Counted from the stretch's first letter, positions 36,954 to 46,690 are shown. The stretch: DNA of 64,000 bases from Streptomyces catenulae (GCF_000718015.1 NZ_JODY01000008.1:124001-188000), one strand, 5' to 3'. Numbers and translations: made by a program. The notes: generated from the sequence alone by a model not told the origin.

Positions 36954-37550
36954 GTGGGACGCGGGGCGTACGGGCTGGCGCGGGTGGCGGTGATCGTCCG
37001 GGCGCCGGTCGGTTGGCTGTGGTGGTCCGGAGTGCTGGCCGCCGGGATCGGGGCGCTGCCGCCGGGGGCGGCCGGGCGCCGGATCGGGGTGCTCGCCGGG
37101 ATCGCGGGCGGCCTGATCACCGCGTACGTGGTGTGGGCCGCGCGCCGCCGCCGCTGGCGGGCCCTGCTCGGCGCCGCGGAGCGGGCCGGGCGCGCCGTCG
37201 TCCTCCAGGACCGGGCGGTCACCCTCCGCGCCTGGCGCCGGGCCCACCGCCGATGGCTGCTCCTCGCCCTCCCGGTCGCCGTCGCCTCGTCGTTCGTCCT
37301 GCCCGTGGCCGGTGGCCTGCTGCTGTGCGGCGCCGCGCTCGGGCTGTGGGCCAAGGCGCGGTGGCTCGGCCGCTGGGAGCGGGAGCACGAGGCCCTGCTC
37401 TGGGTCCGTACCGAAGCGGCGGCAGGCGGGGGCGCCGCGGGCCGCACCGTCCCCGGCCTCCACACCACCGGCCTGGCCGCGGGCGACGCCGCCCCGGGCG
37501 GCGCCCGCAGGCCGCGCCGCCGCGCGCGATCGGGGTCGGCGCGGCGGTAA
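36954..37550 (+). CDS. Hypothetical membrane protein
   Basis: 198 residues from the GTG at 36954, which has GAGGAGG six nt upstream (a GTG at 36885 lacks a site). Two pairs of hydrophobic segments: VGWLWWSGVLAAGIGALPPG and IGVLAGIAGGLITAYVVWAA, then WLLLALPVAVASSFVLPVAGGLLLCGAALGLW, with Arg-rich loops, and a basic Gly/Ala-rich C-terminal tail. Positive-inside charge suggests four spans with both ends in the cytoplasm. I do not recognise a family. It converges with the PLP enzyme. Confidence 0.7.
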   Translation: MGRGAYGLARVAVIVRAPVGWLWWSGVLAAGIGALPPGAAGRRIGVLAGIAGGLITAYVVWAARRRRWRALLGAAERAGRAVVLQDRAVTLRAWRRAHRRWLLLALPVAVASSFVLPVAGGLLLCGAALGLWAKARWLGRWEREHEALLWVRTEAAAGGGAAGRTVPGLHTTGLAAGDAAPGGARRPRRRARSGSARR

Positions 37551-37644
37551 CGCGGCGGGCGGGACGGCCGCGGGCGGGCGGTGGCGGCGCAGGGTCCCGC
37601 CGACGCGGCCCGGCCCGGCGCCTCGCACCCCGCAGGCCCCCGCC

Positions 37645-39006
37645 TCACTGCAACGTGCGCAGCTCCTCCGTGTGGGCCCCGCCGCTCTCCGCCGTCAGCT
37701 CCTCCAGGGTCTGCGGCGTACGGACGGTCGCGAAGCGGACCCCGCCCGCCGGGTCCGCGGTGTAGCCGTACACCCCGGGCCGGGGCAGCGAGTTGTAGGC
37801 GAAGTGGGTGGAGAAGTAGTACGCGCCGGTGTCCAGCAGCGCGGCGTGGTCGCCGGAGGCCAGGAGCGGCAGCGGGCGGTTCTCGGCGACCAGATCGCCC
37901 GCGAAGCAGCACGGCCCGGCGATGTCCTGGGCGACCTCCGGCCCCTCCTTGGGCAGCCCCCGGGCGTCGTACGCGGCGACCCGCAGCGGCCAGGCGTCCG
38001 GGACGAAGACCGTACGGGTGGCGACCTGCGCCCCGGCGTGGGTGACCGCGATCGGCCGCCCGCCCGCCGACTTCGCGTACTCCACCCGCGCCACCACCGT
38101 GCCGTGCTTGGCCAGCAGCGACCGGCCGAACTCGGTCACCAGCCCGTACCGCCCCCGGAACAGCCCCGGCACCCGCTCCCGCAGCAGCTCCACGTACTCC
38201 CGGTAGGTGGGCGTGACCCGGTCCGAGGCGAAGTTCACCGGCAGCCCGCCGCCGATGTCGAGGGTGTCGACCTGCGCCCGCCCCACCTGCGCGTTGATCT
38301 CCTCGGCGAGGTCGAACAGGGCCCGCACCCCGTCGGCCATCAGCGGCAACGCCATGCCCTGCGAGCCGACGTGCCCGTGCAGCCGGGTCAGCCACGGGCG
38401 GTCCCGGTAGGCCCGCACCACCCATGCCCGGGCGCCCTCGTCCCGTAGCGCCACCCCGAACTTGGAGGTGTCCGTCGCGGTGCTCATCGCGCCGATGCTG
38501 CCGCCGCCGAGCTGCGGATTGACCCGCAGCCCCAGCGGCGCGCCGGTCGGCGCCGACGACACCAGCGCGTCGACCCGGGCCAGCTCCTCCGGGTTGTCGA
38601 TGTTGACCGCGATGCCCAGCGCCAGGGCCTCGCGCAGCTCGGCGGGGGTCTTGGCGGGGGAGTCCAGCACCGTGCGCCGCACCGGGACGCGCGCCGCGCG
38701 GGCCAGCGCCAGCTCCCCGGGGCTGGCCACCTCGCAGCCCAGCCCCTCGTCGGCGAGCAGCCGCAACACCGGCACCAGCGACGCCGCCTTCACCGCGAAC
38801 GCGTGCAGCACGGGAACCCCGGCATCGGTGAACTCGGCGAAGGCGGAACGGAGTTCGGCCGCCGAACGCCGCACCCCCGCGACATCCAGCAGCCCGGCGA
38901 CGGGCGCGGCGGGGCTCACGAGCCCCTGCTCGACGGCTGCCCGTACGGCACGGTCCCGGTCCGTGCGGCCCGGAACGGTCGGAGAACCAGTGGTGAGGCC
39001 AGTCAT
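37645..39006 (-). CDS. Type III PLP-dependent decarboxylase-fold enzyme (diaminopimelate/ornithine decarboxylase-like)
   Basis: 453 residues. Alanine racemase-like TIM barrel with the PLP Lys in VLHAFAVKAASLVPVL, TSKFGVALRD, a glycine phosphate loop VDTLDIGGGLPVNFAS, RLHGHVGSQGM, and in the C-terminal beta domain CCFAGD (in place of the usual CESGD) and YYFSTHFAYNSLPRPGVYGY. This is not the housekeeping lysA by these motifs; it resembles the Y4yA-type group, whose reaction is not settled. It lies next to hut genes but points away from them. The start ATG is 389 bp from the M20 gene start. Confidence 0.85.
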   Translation of the reverse strand: MTGLTTGSPTVPGRTDRDRAVRAAVEQGLVSPAAPVAGLLDVAGVRRSAAELRSAFAEFTDAGVPVLHAFAVKAASLVPVLRLLADEGLGCEVASPGELALARAARVPVRRTVLDSPAKTPAELREALALGIAVNIDNPEELARVDALVSSAPTGAPLGLRVNPQLGGGSIGAMSTATDTSKFGVALRDEGARAWVVRAYRDRPWLTRLHGHVGSQGMALPLMADGVRALFDLAEEINAQVGRAQVDTLDIGGGLPVNFASDRVTPTYREYVELLRERVPGLFRGRYGLVTEFGRSLLAKHGTVVARVEYAKSAGGRPIAVTHAGAQVATRTVFVPDAWPLRVAAYDARGLPKEGPEVAQDIAGPCCFAGDLVAENRPLPLLASGDHAALLDTGAYYFSTHFAYNSLPRPGVYGYTADPAGGVRFATVRTPQTLEELTAESGGAHTEELRTLQ

Positions 39007-39266
39007 ACCGTCACTCCATCATCGCTCCGCCGTACGACGCCACAGCTGTCCAGGGACCGGTCACCGAGCCGTTACGCGTCCCCGGCGGGACGGTGACCCC
39101 GGGGGAGGCGGTCGGCCCGCCCGGCGGCCGGGGGCGCGGCCGGAAGGCCCGGTGCGGCGAGGCCGCGCCCCGGTCCGTGAGAAGGGCCACACGATCGTCG
39201 CCGTGGGGTGCGCGGTGGTACGCGGCGCCCGGTCCGGCCGTGGCCGCCGCCCGCCCTCCCGCGCTG

Positions 39267-39304
39267 TTGACTAGCCATATTCAGCGAAGCCAATATGTGA
39301 ATAT
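39267..39304 (+). promoter_or_regulatory. Promoter with overlapping inverted repeat upstream of the hut-type operon
   Basis: TTGACT (39267-39272), 18-nt spacer, CAATAT (39291-39296) is the best -35/-10 pair in the window. An inverted repeat ATATTCA (39277-39283) / TGAATAT (39298-39304) overlaps it, so a dimeric repressor could block it. The leader to the M20 start is about 90 nt. Otherwise the gap 39,007-39,395 contains nothing that I can call a gene. Confidence 0.6.
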
Positions 39305-39395
39305 CCCGATCCAATCGCTGCCGGGAGGCACCCGTGCCAGGACCTCGTCCCGTTCCGACCGAAGGCGCTGCCGCACCCACGACGGGGGTGCGGGC

Positions 39396-40646
39396 ATGAC
39401 CGGACAGCCCGCGTCGTTCCACACCATGTGGCGGGAGCTGCGGCCCCTCGGCCGCGACACCTCCTCCGGCGGCTACCGCCGCCACGCCTGGACCCCCGCC
39501 GACGCCGACTGCCGCGCCTGGTTCCGCGCCCAGGCCGAGGCCCGCGGCCTCTCCTACGAGCTGGACCGCAACGGCAACCAGTGGGCCTGGCTCGGCGTCC
39601 GCTCGTACACCGAGGTCGCCCCCGGCGCCGCCGTCGTCACCGGCTCCCACCTGGACTCCGTCCCGGACGGCGGCGCCTTCGACGGCCCGCTGGGCGTCGT
39701 CTCCTCCTTCGCCGCGCTCGACGAACTCCGCCGCAGGGGAGCGGAGTTCCGCGCGCCGCTGGCCCTCGTCAACTTCGGCGACGAGGAGGGCGCCCGCTTC
39801 GGGCTCGCCTGCGTCGGCTCCCGGCTCAGCGCGGGCGCCCTCACCCCCGAGGACGCCCGTGAGCTGCGCGACGGCGACGGCGTCACCCTGCCGCAGGCCA
39901 TGGAGCGCGCCGGATACGACCCCGACGCGATCGGCCCCGACCGCGACCGGCTGGACCGGATCGGCGCCTTCGTGGAGCTCCACATCGAGCAGGGCCGCGC
40001 CCTCGACCTGACCGGCGACCCGGTCGGCATCGCCTCCGCCATCTGGCCGCACGGCCGCTGGCGGTTCGACTTCCACGGCGAGGCCAACCACGCGGGCACC
40101 ACCCGCCTGGAGGACCGCCACGACCCCATGCTCAGCTACGCCCGGACCGTCCTCGCCGCCCGGGAGGCCGCCCACGCCGCGGGCGCCCTGGCCACCTTCG
40201 GGAAGATCAGCGTCGAGCCGAACGGCGTCAACGCGATTCCCTCGCTGGTCCGCGGCTGGCTCGACTCCCGCGCCGCCGACCAGGACATCCTGGACACCGT
40301 CGTCGAGGAGATCGGGCGCGCCGCCGCGGAGAGCGCCGCCCGTGACGGCGTCGACCTGCGCGTCGTCCGGGAATCCTTCACCCCCGTCGTGGAATTCGGC
40401 CACACCCTCCGCGACGAACTGGGCACCCTGCTCGCCCGCGCCGCCGACGGACGGCCCGTCCCCGTCCTCGGCACCGGCGCCGGACACGACGCCGGCATCC
40501 TCTCGGCGACCGTCCCGACCGCCATGCTGTTCGTACGCAACCCCACCGGCGTCTCGCACTCGCCCGCCGAAACCGCGGCCGAGGACGACTGCGTCGCCGG
40601 GGTCACCGCACTCGCCGACGTACTGGAGGGGCTCGCGTGCCGATGA
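39396..40646 (+). CDS. M20-family amidohydrolase (allantoate amidohydrolase/N-carbamoylase type)
   Basis: 416 residues from the ATG at 39396. Di-metal M20 signature: [20 protein letters not shown] (metal His and Asp), [18 protein letters not shown] (catalytic Glu and metal Glu), [13 protein letters not shown] (metal His) and the lid-domain [16 protein letters not shown]. Relatives remove the carbamoyl group from allantoate or N-carbamoyl amino acids. Here it overlaps hutF by 10 nt and precedes hutI, so in this operon it may be the enzyme acting on N-formylglutamate, replacing HutG; that is an inference from context. Confidence 0.88.
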   Translation: MTGQPASFHTMWRELRPLGRDTSSGGYRRHAWTPADADCRAWFRAQAEARGLSYELDRNGNQWAWLGVRSYTEVAPGAAVVTGSHLDSVPDGGAFDGPLGVVSSFAALDELRRRGAEFRAPLALVNFGDEEGARFGLACVGSRLSAGALTPEDARELRDGDGVTLPQAMERAGYDPDAIGPDRDRLDRIGAFVELHIEQGRALDLTGDPVGIASAIWPHGRWRFDFHGEANHAGTTRLEDRHDPMLSYARTVLAAREAAHAAGALATFGKISVEPNGVNAIPSLVRGWLDSRAADQDILDTVVEEIGRAAAESAARDGVDLRVVRESFTPVVEFGHTLRDELGTLLARAADGRPVPVLGTGAGHDAGILSATVPTAMLFVRNPTGVSHSPAETAAEDDCVAGVTALADVLEGLACR

Positions 40647-42040
40647 CACCGCAGGACACCACGCCGCCCGGCGGCACCCCCGAACGCCCCACGCCGCCGG
40701 GCGCGACGGTCTACTGGCTCGAACACGCCTGGCTCGGCGACCGCACCGAGCCCGGCGTGACCGTCGAGACCGCCCAGGGGCGGATCACGGCCGTCCGCAC
40801 CGGCACCGCCACCCCGCCGCCCGGCGCCGTCGCCCTGCGCGGGCTGACGCTGCCGGGCCTGGCCAACGCCCACTCGCACGCCTTCCACCGGGCGCTGCGC
40901 TCCACCGTGCAGGTCGGCTCCGGCACCTTCTGGACCTGGCGCGAGGTCATGTACGACACCGCCGCCCGCCTCGACCCGGACAGCTACCACGCCCTCGCCC
41001 GGGCCGTCTACGCCGAGATGGCGCTCGCCGGGATCACCTGCGTCGGCGAATTCCACTACCTCCACCACCGGCCCGGCGGCGGCGCCTACGCCGACCCCAA
41101 CGCCATGGGGGAGGCGCTGATCGCGGCCGCCGCCGACGCCGGAATCCGCATCACCCTCCTCGACACCGCCTACCTCTCCGCGGGCTTCGGCACCCCGCCC
41201 GCCCCGCACCAGCGGCGCTTCTCCGACGGCACCGCCGACGCCTGGGCCGAACGCGCCGCCGCCCTCAAGGGCGCCGCGCACGCCCGCATCGGCGCGGCGA
41301 TCCACTCCGTCCGCGCGGTGCCCGCCGCACAGCTGGGCACCGTCGCCGACTGGGCCCGCGAACGCGGCGCCCCGCTGCACGTCCACCTCTCCGAGCAGAC
41401 CGCGGAGAACGACGCCTGCCAGGAGGCCCACGGCTGCACGCCCACCCGCCTCCTCGCCGACCACGGCGCCCTCGGCCGCACCACCACCGCCGTGCACGCC
41501 ACCCACCTCACCTCGGAGGACATCGGCCTGCTCGGCGGCGCCGGGAGCGGGGTGTGCATGTGCCCGACCACCGAGCGCGACCTCGCCGACGGCATCGGCC
41601 CCGCCGTCCGCCTCCAGGAGAGCGGCAGCCCGCTCTCGCTGGGCAGCGACAGCCACGCCGTCATCGACCTCCTCGAAGAGGCCCGCGCGATGGAGCTGAA
41701 CGAGCGGCTGCGCACCCGCGCCCGCGGCCACTGGACCGCCGCCGCACTGCTGCGCGCCGCCACCGCCGACGGCCACACCGCCCTCGGCTGGGACGACGCG
41801 GGCACCCTGACCACCGGCGCCCTCGCGGACTTCACCACGATCGCGCTGGACTCCGTACGGACCGCGGGCCCGCCGCCCCGGCTCGCCGCGGAGACCGCGG
41901 TATTCGCCGCGACGGCGGCCGACGTACGGCACACCGTCGTCGGCGGCCGCCGGATCGTCCGCGACGGCGTGCACACGCTCGTGCCGGACGTGCCCACCGA
42001 ACTCGCCGCGGCCGTCGCCGCCGTACGCACCCGCGACTGA
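40637..42040 (+). CDS. hutF: Formimidoylglutamate deiminase (HutF)
   Basis: 467 residues from the GTG at 40637 with GGAGG seven nt upstream. Amidohydrolase superfamily. Metal-binding block [19 protein letters not shown], HutF-specific [29 protein letters not shown], and the catalytic Asp in [17 protein letters not shown], with LNERLR after it. It turns N-formimidoyl-glutamate into N-formylglutamate and ammonia in histidine breakdown. Translationally coupled to the M20 gene (10-nt overlap) and followed by hutI, which makes its substrate's precursor. Confidence 0.93.
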   Translation: MPMTPQDTTPPGGTPERPTPPGATVYWLEHAWLGDRTEPGVTVETAQGRITAVRTGTATPPPGAVALRGLTLPGLANAHSHAFHRALRSTVQVGSGTFWTWREVMYDTAARLDPDSYHALARAVYAEMALAGITCVGEFHYLHHRPGGGAYADPNAMGEALIAAAADAGIRITLLDTAYLSAGFGTPPAPHQRRFSDGTADAWAERAAALKGAAHARIGAAIHSVRAVPAAQLGTVADWARERGAPLHVHLSEQTAENDACQEAHGCTPTRLLADHGALGRTTTAVHATHLTSEDIGLLGGAGSGVCMCPTTERDLADGIGPAVRLQESGSPLSLGSDSHAVIDLLEEARAMELNERLRTRARGHWTAAALLRAATADGHTALGWDDAGTLTTGALADFTTIALDSVRTAGPPPRLAAETAVFAATAADVRHTVVGGRRIVRDGVHTLVPDVPTELAAAVAAVRTRD

Positions 42041-42087
42041 CGCGCCCCCACGGGACGCACCAGCGGACGAAGGAGAACACCACCGCG

Positions 42088-43257
42088 ATGACCACCACCG
42101 CACTGACCCGTCTCACCCAGCTCGTCACCAACGACCCCTCCCTCGGCGAAGGCCCCCTCGGTCTGATCCAGGACGCGGCCGTCGTCATCGACGGCGACCG
42201 CATCGCCTGGGTCGGTCCGTCCAGCAAAGCACCCGCCACTGACAACGCCGTCGACGCGAGCGGCCGCTCCGCCCTGCCCGGCTTCGTCGACTCCCACTCC
42301 CACCTGGTCTTCGGCGGCGACCGCACCCAGGAGTTCAACGCCCGGATGTCCGGCCGCGCCTACGAGGCGGGCGGCATCCGCACCACCGTCGCCGCCACCC
42401 GCGCCGCCACCGACGAACAGCTCTCCGCCAACGTCGCCCACTACCTCGCCGAGGCGCTGCGCCAGGGCACCACCACCTTCGAGACCAAGTCCGGCTACGG
42501 CCTGACCGTCGAGGACGAGGCCCGCGCGCTGCGCATCGCCGGGGAGCACACCGACGAGGTCACCTACCTCGGCGCGCACATCGTCTCGCCCGACTACGCC
42601 GACGACCCGGCCGGCTACGTCGACCTCGTCACCGGCCCGATGCTGGACGCCTGCGCCCCGCACGCCCGCTGGATCGACGTCTTCTGCGAGAAGGGCGCCT
42701 TCGACGGCGACCAGGCCCGCGCGATCCTCACCGCGGGCAAGCGCCGCGGCCTGCTGCCCCGCATCCACGCCAACCAGCTGTCCTACGGGCCCGGCGTACA
42801 GCTCGGCGTGGAGCTGGACGCCGCCTCCGCCGACCACTGCACCCACCTGACCGACGCCGACGTCGACGCGCTGGCCAACTCCGCCACCGTCGCGACGCTG
42901 CTGCCCGGCGCGGAGTTCTCCACCCGCGCCACCTGGCCCGACGCCCGCCGCCTGCTGGACGCCGGGGCGACCGTCGCGCTCTCCACGGACTGCAACCCCG
43001 GCTCGTCCTTCACCTCGTCGATGCCGTTCTGCATCGCCCTCGCCGTCCGGGACATGCGGATGACGCCCGACGAGGCGGTGTGGGCGGCGACGGCGGGCGG
43101 CGCGCAGGCGCTGCGCCGCACCGACGTGGGCCGGATCACCCCCGGCGCCCGCGCCGACCTCACGCTGCTGGACGCGCCCTCCCACGTCCACCTCGCCTAC
43201 CGGCCCGGCGTCCCGCTGGTGTCGGGCGTCTGGCGCAAGGGCGTCCGGGTGGCCTGA
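42088..43257 (+). CDS. hutI: Imidazolonepropionase (HutI)
   Basis: 389 residues from the ATG at 42088 with AAGGAG upstream. Hydrolyses imidazolonepropionate to formimidoylglutamate, the third step of histidine degradation. Metal-binding [20 protein letters not shown], substrate residues in [25 protein letters not shown]-type [20 protein letters not shown] and catalytic [17 protein letters not shown]. Last gene of the operon. Urocanate hydratase (hutU) and histidine ammonia-lyase (hutH) are not in this window. Confidence 0.95.
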   Translation: MTTTALTRLTQLVTNDPSLGEGPLGLIQDAAVVIDGDRIAWVGPSSKAPATDNAVDASGRSALPGFVDSHSHLVFGGDRTQEFNARMSGRAYEAGGIRTTVAATRAATDEQLSANVAHYLAEALRQGTTTFETKSGYGLTVEDEARALRIAGEHTDEVTYLGAHIVSPDYADDPAGYVDLVTGPMLDACAPHARWIDVFCEKGAFDGDQARAILTAGKRRGLLPRIHANQLSYGPGVQLGVELDAASADHCTHLTDADVDALANSATVATLLPGAEFSTRATWPDARRLLDAGATVALSTDCNPGSSFTSSMPFCIALAVRDMRMTPDEAVWAATAGGAQALRRTDVGRITPGARADLTLLDAPSHVHLAYRPGVPLVSGVWRKGVRVA

Positions 43258-43291
43258 GCCGCCGCACCGGGGCTCCTACGGGCCCCACACA

Positions 43292-43336
43292 CGAAGGAGG
43301 GCCCGCCCCGAGTCGCCCGGGGCAGGCCCTCCTTCG
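43292..43336. terminator. Bidirectional terminator between hutI and the sigma factor gene
   Basis: CGAAGGAGGGCC (43292-43303) pairs with GGCCCTCCTTCG (43325-43336), with inner CCCCG/CGGGG pairing. Confidence 0.85.
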
Positions 43337-43381
43337 CGCGGGCGGACACCGGCCGGTGGACCGGTGGGCGACCGCGGAATC

Positions 43382-44320
43382 TCACTCGTCGATCATCAGA
43401 CCCTTGCGCAACCGCACCAGGGTGCGCGAGAGCAGCCGGGAGACGTGCATCTGGGAGATGCCCAACTCCTCGCCGATCTCGGACTGGGTCATGTTGGCGA
43501 CGAACCGGAGCGACAGGATCTTGCGGTCGCGCGGCGGGAGTTCGGCGATCAGCGGCTTGAGGGATTCGACGTACTCGATGCCCTCGAGTCCGTGGTCCTC
43601 GTAGCCGATCCGGTCCGCCAGCGCGCCTTCGCTGTCGTCCTCCTCGGGCTGGGCGTCGAGCGAACTCGCGGTGTACGCGTTGCTCGCCGCCATGCCCTCC
43701 ACGACCTCGTCCCGGGTGATGCCGAGACGTTCGGCCAGCTCGCCGACCGTGGGTGCACGGTCCAGCTTCTGGGCCAGTTCGTCACCGGCCTTGGCGAGGT
43801 CGAGGCGGAGCTCCTGCAGCCGCCGCGGCACGCGCACCGACCAGCTGGTGTCGCGGAAGAAACGCTTGATCTCGCCGACGATCGTCGGCATCGCGAACGT
43901 CGGGAACTCGACGCCGCGGCTCAGTTCGAACCGGTCGATCGCCTTGATCAGACCGATCGTGCCGACCTGGACGATGTCCTCCATCGGCTCGCTGCGGGAG
44001 CGGAACCGGGAGGCCGCGAACTTGACCAGGGCGAGGTTGAGTTCGACCAGGGTGTTCCGGACGTAGGCGTATTCGTGGGTGCCTTCCTCAAGCGATTCGA
44101 GCCGCTCGAAGAGGGTTTTGGACAGCGCCCTCGCGTCGACCGGACCCACCTCGTCGAACGGCGGGATCTCGGGCAGCCCGTCGATTTCGGGCACCACCGG
44201 CAATTCGGGTTCGGCGGCGGCCGGCTGGGAAGGGATCTGTCCGGTCGGGTCGGACGGGGGTGTCGACGAGGTGTGCTGCCGGGTGTCGTCGGTGCGCATT
44301 TCGTCGAGCCGGGGTGACAT
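43382..44320 (-). CDS. sigI: SigB/SigF-family RNA polymerase sigma factor (SigI-type by context)
   Basis: 312 residues from the ATG at 44320 (GGAGGAGACC just upstream; earlier in-frame ATGs lack sites). The N-terminal 75 residues are Pro/Glu-rich. Region 2 is ALVKFAASRFRSRSEPMEDI and VGTIGLIKAIDRFELSRGVEFPTFA, region 3 covers RVPRRLQELRLDL... and region 4 is ELPPRDRKILSLRFVANMTQSEIG with the helix-turn-helix LGISQMHVSRLLSRTL. Streptomyces has about nine such stress/differentiation sigma factors. The divergent STAS and HATPase genes next to it suggest control by partner switching. The name is from recalled gene order and is less sure than the family. Confidence 0.9.
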   Translation of the reverse strand: MSPRLDEMRTDDTRQHTSSTPPSDPTGQIPSQPAAAEPELPVVPEIDGLPEIPPFDEVGPVDARALSKTLFERLESLEEGTHEYAYVRNTLVELNLALVKFAASRFRSRSEPMEDIVQVGTIGLIKAIDRFELSRGVEFPTFAMPTIVGEIKRFFRDTSWSVRVPRRLQELRLDLAKAGDELAQKLDRAPTVGELAERLGITRDEVVEGMAASNAYTASSLDAQPEEDDSEGALADRIGYEDHGLEGIEYVESLKPLIAELPPRDRKILSLRFVANMTQSEIGEELGISQMHVSRLLSRTLVRLRKGLMIDE

Positions 44321-44581
44321 GGTCTCCTCCATCGTTCTCGGCATATGGCTGCCGATGCCTCTACGTGAAGCTGCGGTGTGCGGCGCCTCCAAAGCCGGCC
44401 GTGGCGAATGTGTCTGCGTCTACGCCTACCTGGCTTTGCCGGAAGATGGCAAGTGTGCGATGTCTGTATTTGGTGTTATATGCGGATTGTTCAGCTACCC
44501 CTGTGTGAAGCGAAGGCGTAGGGTTCGATGAGCGCAGTCATAGGCAAAACGACGTCGAGACAGCAAGAGGGGTGCGCGCGC

Positions 44582-44956
44582 ATGGACCGCGGGACGGTCG
44601 GCAGTGCGAGCCGAGGCCGGCTTCACGTCGCGATCCGGCATCACGGCGCCAGCGCGGTCGTGACGGCGGCGGGCGAGCTGGATCACCACACCGCCGATCT
44701 GTTGCGTGACGCGTTGGAGGGGTGCGTGGCGGAGGGGCGTGCCCGCCTGGTGGTCGACTGCGGGCCCCTGGAGTTCATGGACTCCACCGGACTCAACGTC
44801 CTGCTCGGCGCCCGCCTCAAGGCGGAGGCCGCGGGGGGCGGGGTCCATCTCGTCGCGATGCAGCCCGTGGTGGCCCGCGTCTTCGAGATCACCGGCGCGG
44901 AGGCGGTTTTCACGGTGCACGACTCGCTCGATGCGGCACTGGCCGGCGAAGGGTGA
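44582..44956 (+). CDS. STAS-domain anti-sigma factor antagonist
   Basis: 124 residues from the ATG at 44582 with AGAGGGG; an ATG at 44528 would add 18 residues. RsbV/SpoIIAA fold: LHVAIRHHGASAVVTAAGELDHHTADLL and the phosphorylation-site block PLEFMDSTGLNVLLGARLKA, where the Ser is the likely target. It should bind and inactivate the anti-sigma factor when unphosphorylated. It lies between the divergent sigma gene and the HATPase gene, completing a partner-switch module. Confidence 0.92.
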   Translation: MDRGTVGSASRGRLHVAIRHHGASAVVTAAGELDHHTADLLRDALEGCVAEGRARLVVDCGPLEFMDSTGLNVLLGARLKAEAAGGGVHLVAMQPVVARVFEITGAEAVFTVHDSLDAALAGEG

Positions 44957-45125
44957 CGGAGGATGCTCCGGGGGATGGCATTCCGGGCACGTAGTCCGCG
45001 TCACATCTTCCGTACCCAAGAAGTGGGTGTTCTCACGGTCCGGTCGGGCAGGAGACATCTGAATCCGTTGAATCTGTCAGTTATCCGTTTTCCGTGAAAA
45101 GGCGAATCGGTGAGGTGAAGCGCTG

Positions 45126-45626
45126 ATGAGCACCACCCGGCCGTACCCGCCGGGCGACCTCGGCCCGGAGTCGGGCAGCGCCGGCGCTTCCGCCGCGGCC
45201 CCGCCCGCCGCCCCGGTCGGCCAGGTCCGCAGGCTGCGCCTGAGCGGCACCCGGGGAGCCGTCGCGCGCGCCCGGGACTTCGCCCGTGAGGCCCTCCAGG
45301 ACTGGGGCTGGCTCCCGGCCGCCACCGCCGATCAGCGCGCGGCCGCCGAGGACGTCCTGCTGGTCGTCTCCGAGCTGGTCACCAACGCCTGTCTGCACGC
45401 CGAGGGCCCCGAGGAGCTGCGGCTGCGCTGCACCGCCAAGGTGCTGCGCCTGGAGGTCGGCGACCTGGGCGCCGGGTCGCCCGCGCCGCGCACCCCGCAC
45501 CGTGCCGGACGCCCGGGCGGGCACGGCATGTTCATCGTGCAGCGGCTCTGCCTGGACTGGGGCGTCGTCCGTAACGCCGACGGCCCCGGCAAGACCGTCT
45601 GGGCCGAACTGGCCGCGCCGTCCTGA
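45126..45626 (+). CDS. HATPase anti-sigma factor / serine kinase (RsbW-like)
   Basis: 166 residues from an ATG with GGTGAGGTG upstream. An N-terminal Pro/Ala/Gly tail (1-35) is followed by a GHKL ATP-binding domain: N-box AEDVLLVVSELVTNACLHA, short GDLGAGSPAP and G-box RPGGHGMFIVQRL. It should bind the sigma factor and phosphorylate the STAS protein. A gap of 169 bp after the STAS gene leaves room for a promoter of its own. The family is much expanded in Streptomyces; pairing with the adjacent sigma factor is inferred from position. Confidence 0.9.
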   Translation: MSTTRPYPPGDLGPESGSAGASAAAPPAAPVGQVRRLRLSGTRGAVARARDFAREALQDWGWLPAATADQRAAAEDVLLVVSELVTNACLHAEGPEELRLRCTAKVLRLEVGDLGAGSPAPRTPHRAGRPGGHGMFIVQRLCLDWGVVRNADGPGKTVWAELAAPS

Positions 45627-45676
45627 GCGGTGCCGGGCGGCGCGCGCCGCCCGGGAGCCCGGTGCGGCCGGGAGGT

Positions 45677-45706
45677 GAGGGCGTGGACCCGAGGGTCCGC
45701 GCCCTC
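45677..45706 (+). terminator. Hairpin after anti-sigma gene
   Basis: A 13-bp stem (45677-45689 with 45694-45706, one T:G pair) and 4-nt loop. Confidence 0.7.
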
Positions 45707-45891
45707 CGTGCGTTCCGCCCCGATCCGCCCCGCGCAGTGCCTTCCCCCTTCGCGGTCCCCGGCGTACCTTGAGCCACCCATCTGATGTGCCGTCAGTAAA
45801 CGGGCGGCGCCCAGGGACGGTACGGGGCCGCCGGGCCCGCGGCCCGCACGGGCCCCGCCGCGCCCCTGGACCCGGGAGAAGGGAACGAGAG

Positions 45892-46614
45892 GTGGCCCGC
45901 TTCCACACCCCCCAGATCCGCCGCCCCCGCGCGGCCCGGCCCGCCGTCGCCGTGGCGCTGACCTCGGCGGCGGTGCTGCTGTCCGCACCGACCGCGCATG
46001 CCGACGTCGTCGACGTCAACTACCAGTGCAAGACCCCGATCGGCAACAAGGGCGCCGTCTCGCCCATCGACATCACGTCCACCCCGAGCGGCGGCGGGTA
46101 CCGGCTCGTCATGTCGTTCCGCAAGGGCGTCTCGTCCAGCCCCGTCGAGCTGGGCAAGGGCGCCATGAAACCGTCCGCCGTCATCGAGCTGGGCGGCGCG
46201 GACAAGGGGACGGTGCCGGTGTCGGGGCCGCCCAACGACCAGGCCATCCCGGCCAACACCCCGATCAAGATCAGCGACCTGAGCGGTACGTACACGCCCA
46301 AGGCGAGCGGCAAGGTGACGTTCACGGCGGGCGAGCTGACCATCAAGGCGCTCGGCACCACGACGACCTGTACCCCGAGCAACAGTCCCAAGCCGTCGCT
46401 CAGTCTGGACGTCAAGGGTGGCTCCGGAGGGTCGGGCGGCGGGTCCGGCTCCTCCTCCGGCGGTGCCTCGGGCGGCGGCGCGTCCGGCTCCGGCGGGCAG
46501 CTGCCGCAGACCGGACCCGCGGACTCCGCCGTCGCCCTCGGCACCTTCGGCGCCACCGTGCTGCTCGCCGGGGCGGCCGGTGCCCTCTGGCTCAACCGCC
46601 GCCGCACCGCCTGA
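45892..46614 (+). CDS. LPXTG-anchored surface protein
   Basis: 240 residues from the GTG at 45892 (GGGAGAAGGGAACGAGAG upstream). Signal peptide to AHADVV. A single domain of about 130 residues runs from YQCKTPIGNKG to ALGTTTTCTP, probably closed by a disulfide. A Gly/Ser wall-spanning linker follows, then LPQTG, a membrane span (AVALGTFGATVLLAGAAGALWL) and RRR, a complete sortase sorting signal. The domain occurs again in the fourth gene of this operon. Function unknown; a wall-attached structural or binding role is inferred. First gene of a four-gene unit. Confidence 0.85.
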   Translation: MARFHTPQIRRPRAARPAVAVALTSAAVLLSAPTAHADVVDVNYQCKTPIGNKGAVSPIDITSTPSGGGYRLVMSFRKGVSSSPVELGKGAMKPSAVIELGGADKGTVPVSGPPNDQAIPANTPIKISDLSGTYTPKASGKVTFTAGELTIKALGTTTTCTPSNSPKPSLSLDVKGGSGGSGGGSGSSSGGASGGGASGSGGQLPQTGPADSAVALGTFGATVLLAGAAGALWLNRRRTA

Positions 46615-46690
46615 CCCGCCGCCCCTCCCCGGGGCGCGCGCCCGCACCGCGCCGCCCCTCCCGTACGCGTACGAGCACCAGGAGCAGCCG

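Noticed and set aside
44495..44517. SigB-type promoter (GNNT-N14-16-GGGTA) for the sigma factor gene on the minus strand
   Set aside because: GGGTAG is present, but the only GNNT candidate (GCCT) is 13 nt away and the last base of the -10 is wrong, so autoregulation is not supported by the sequence.
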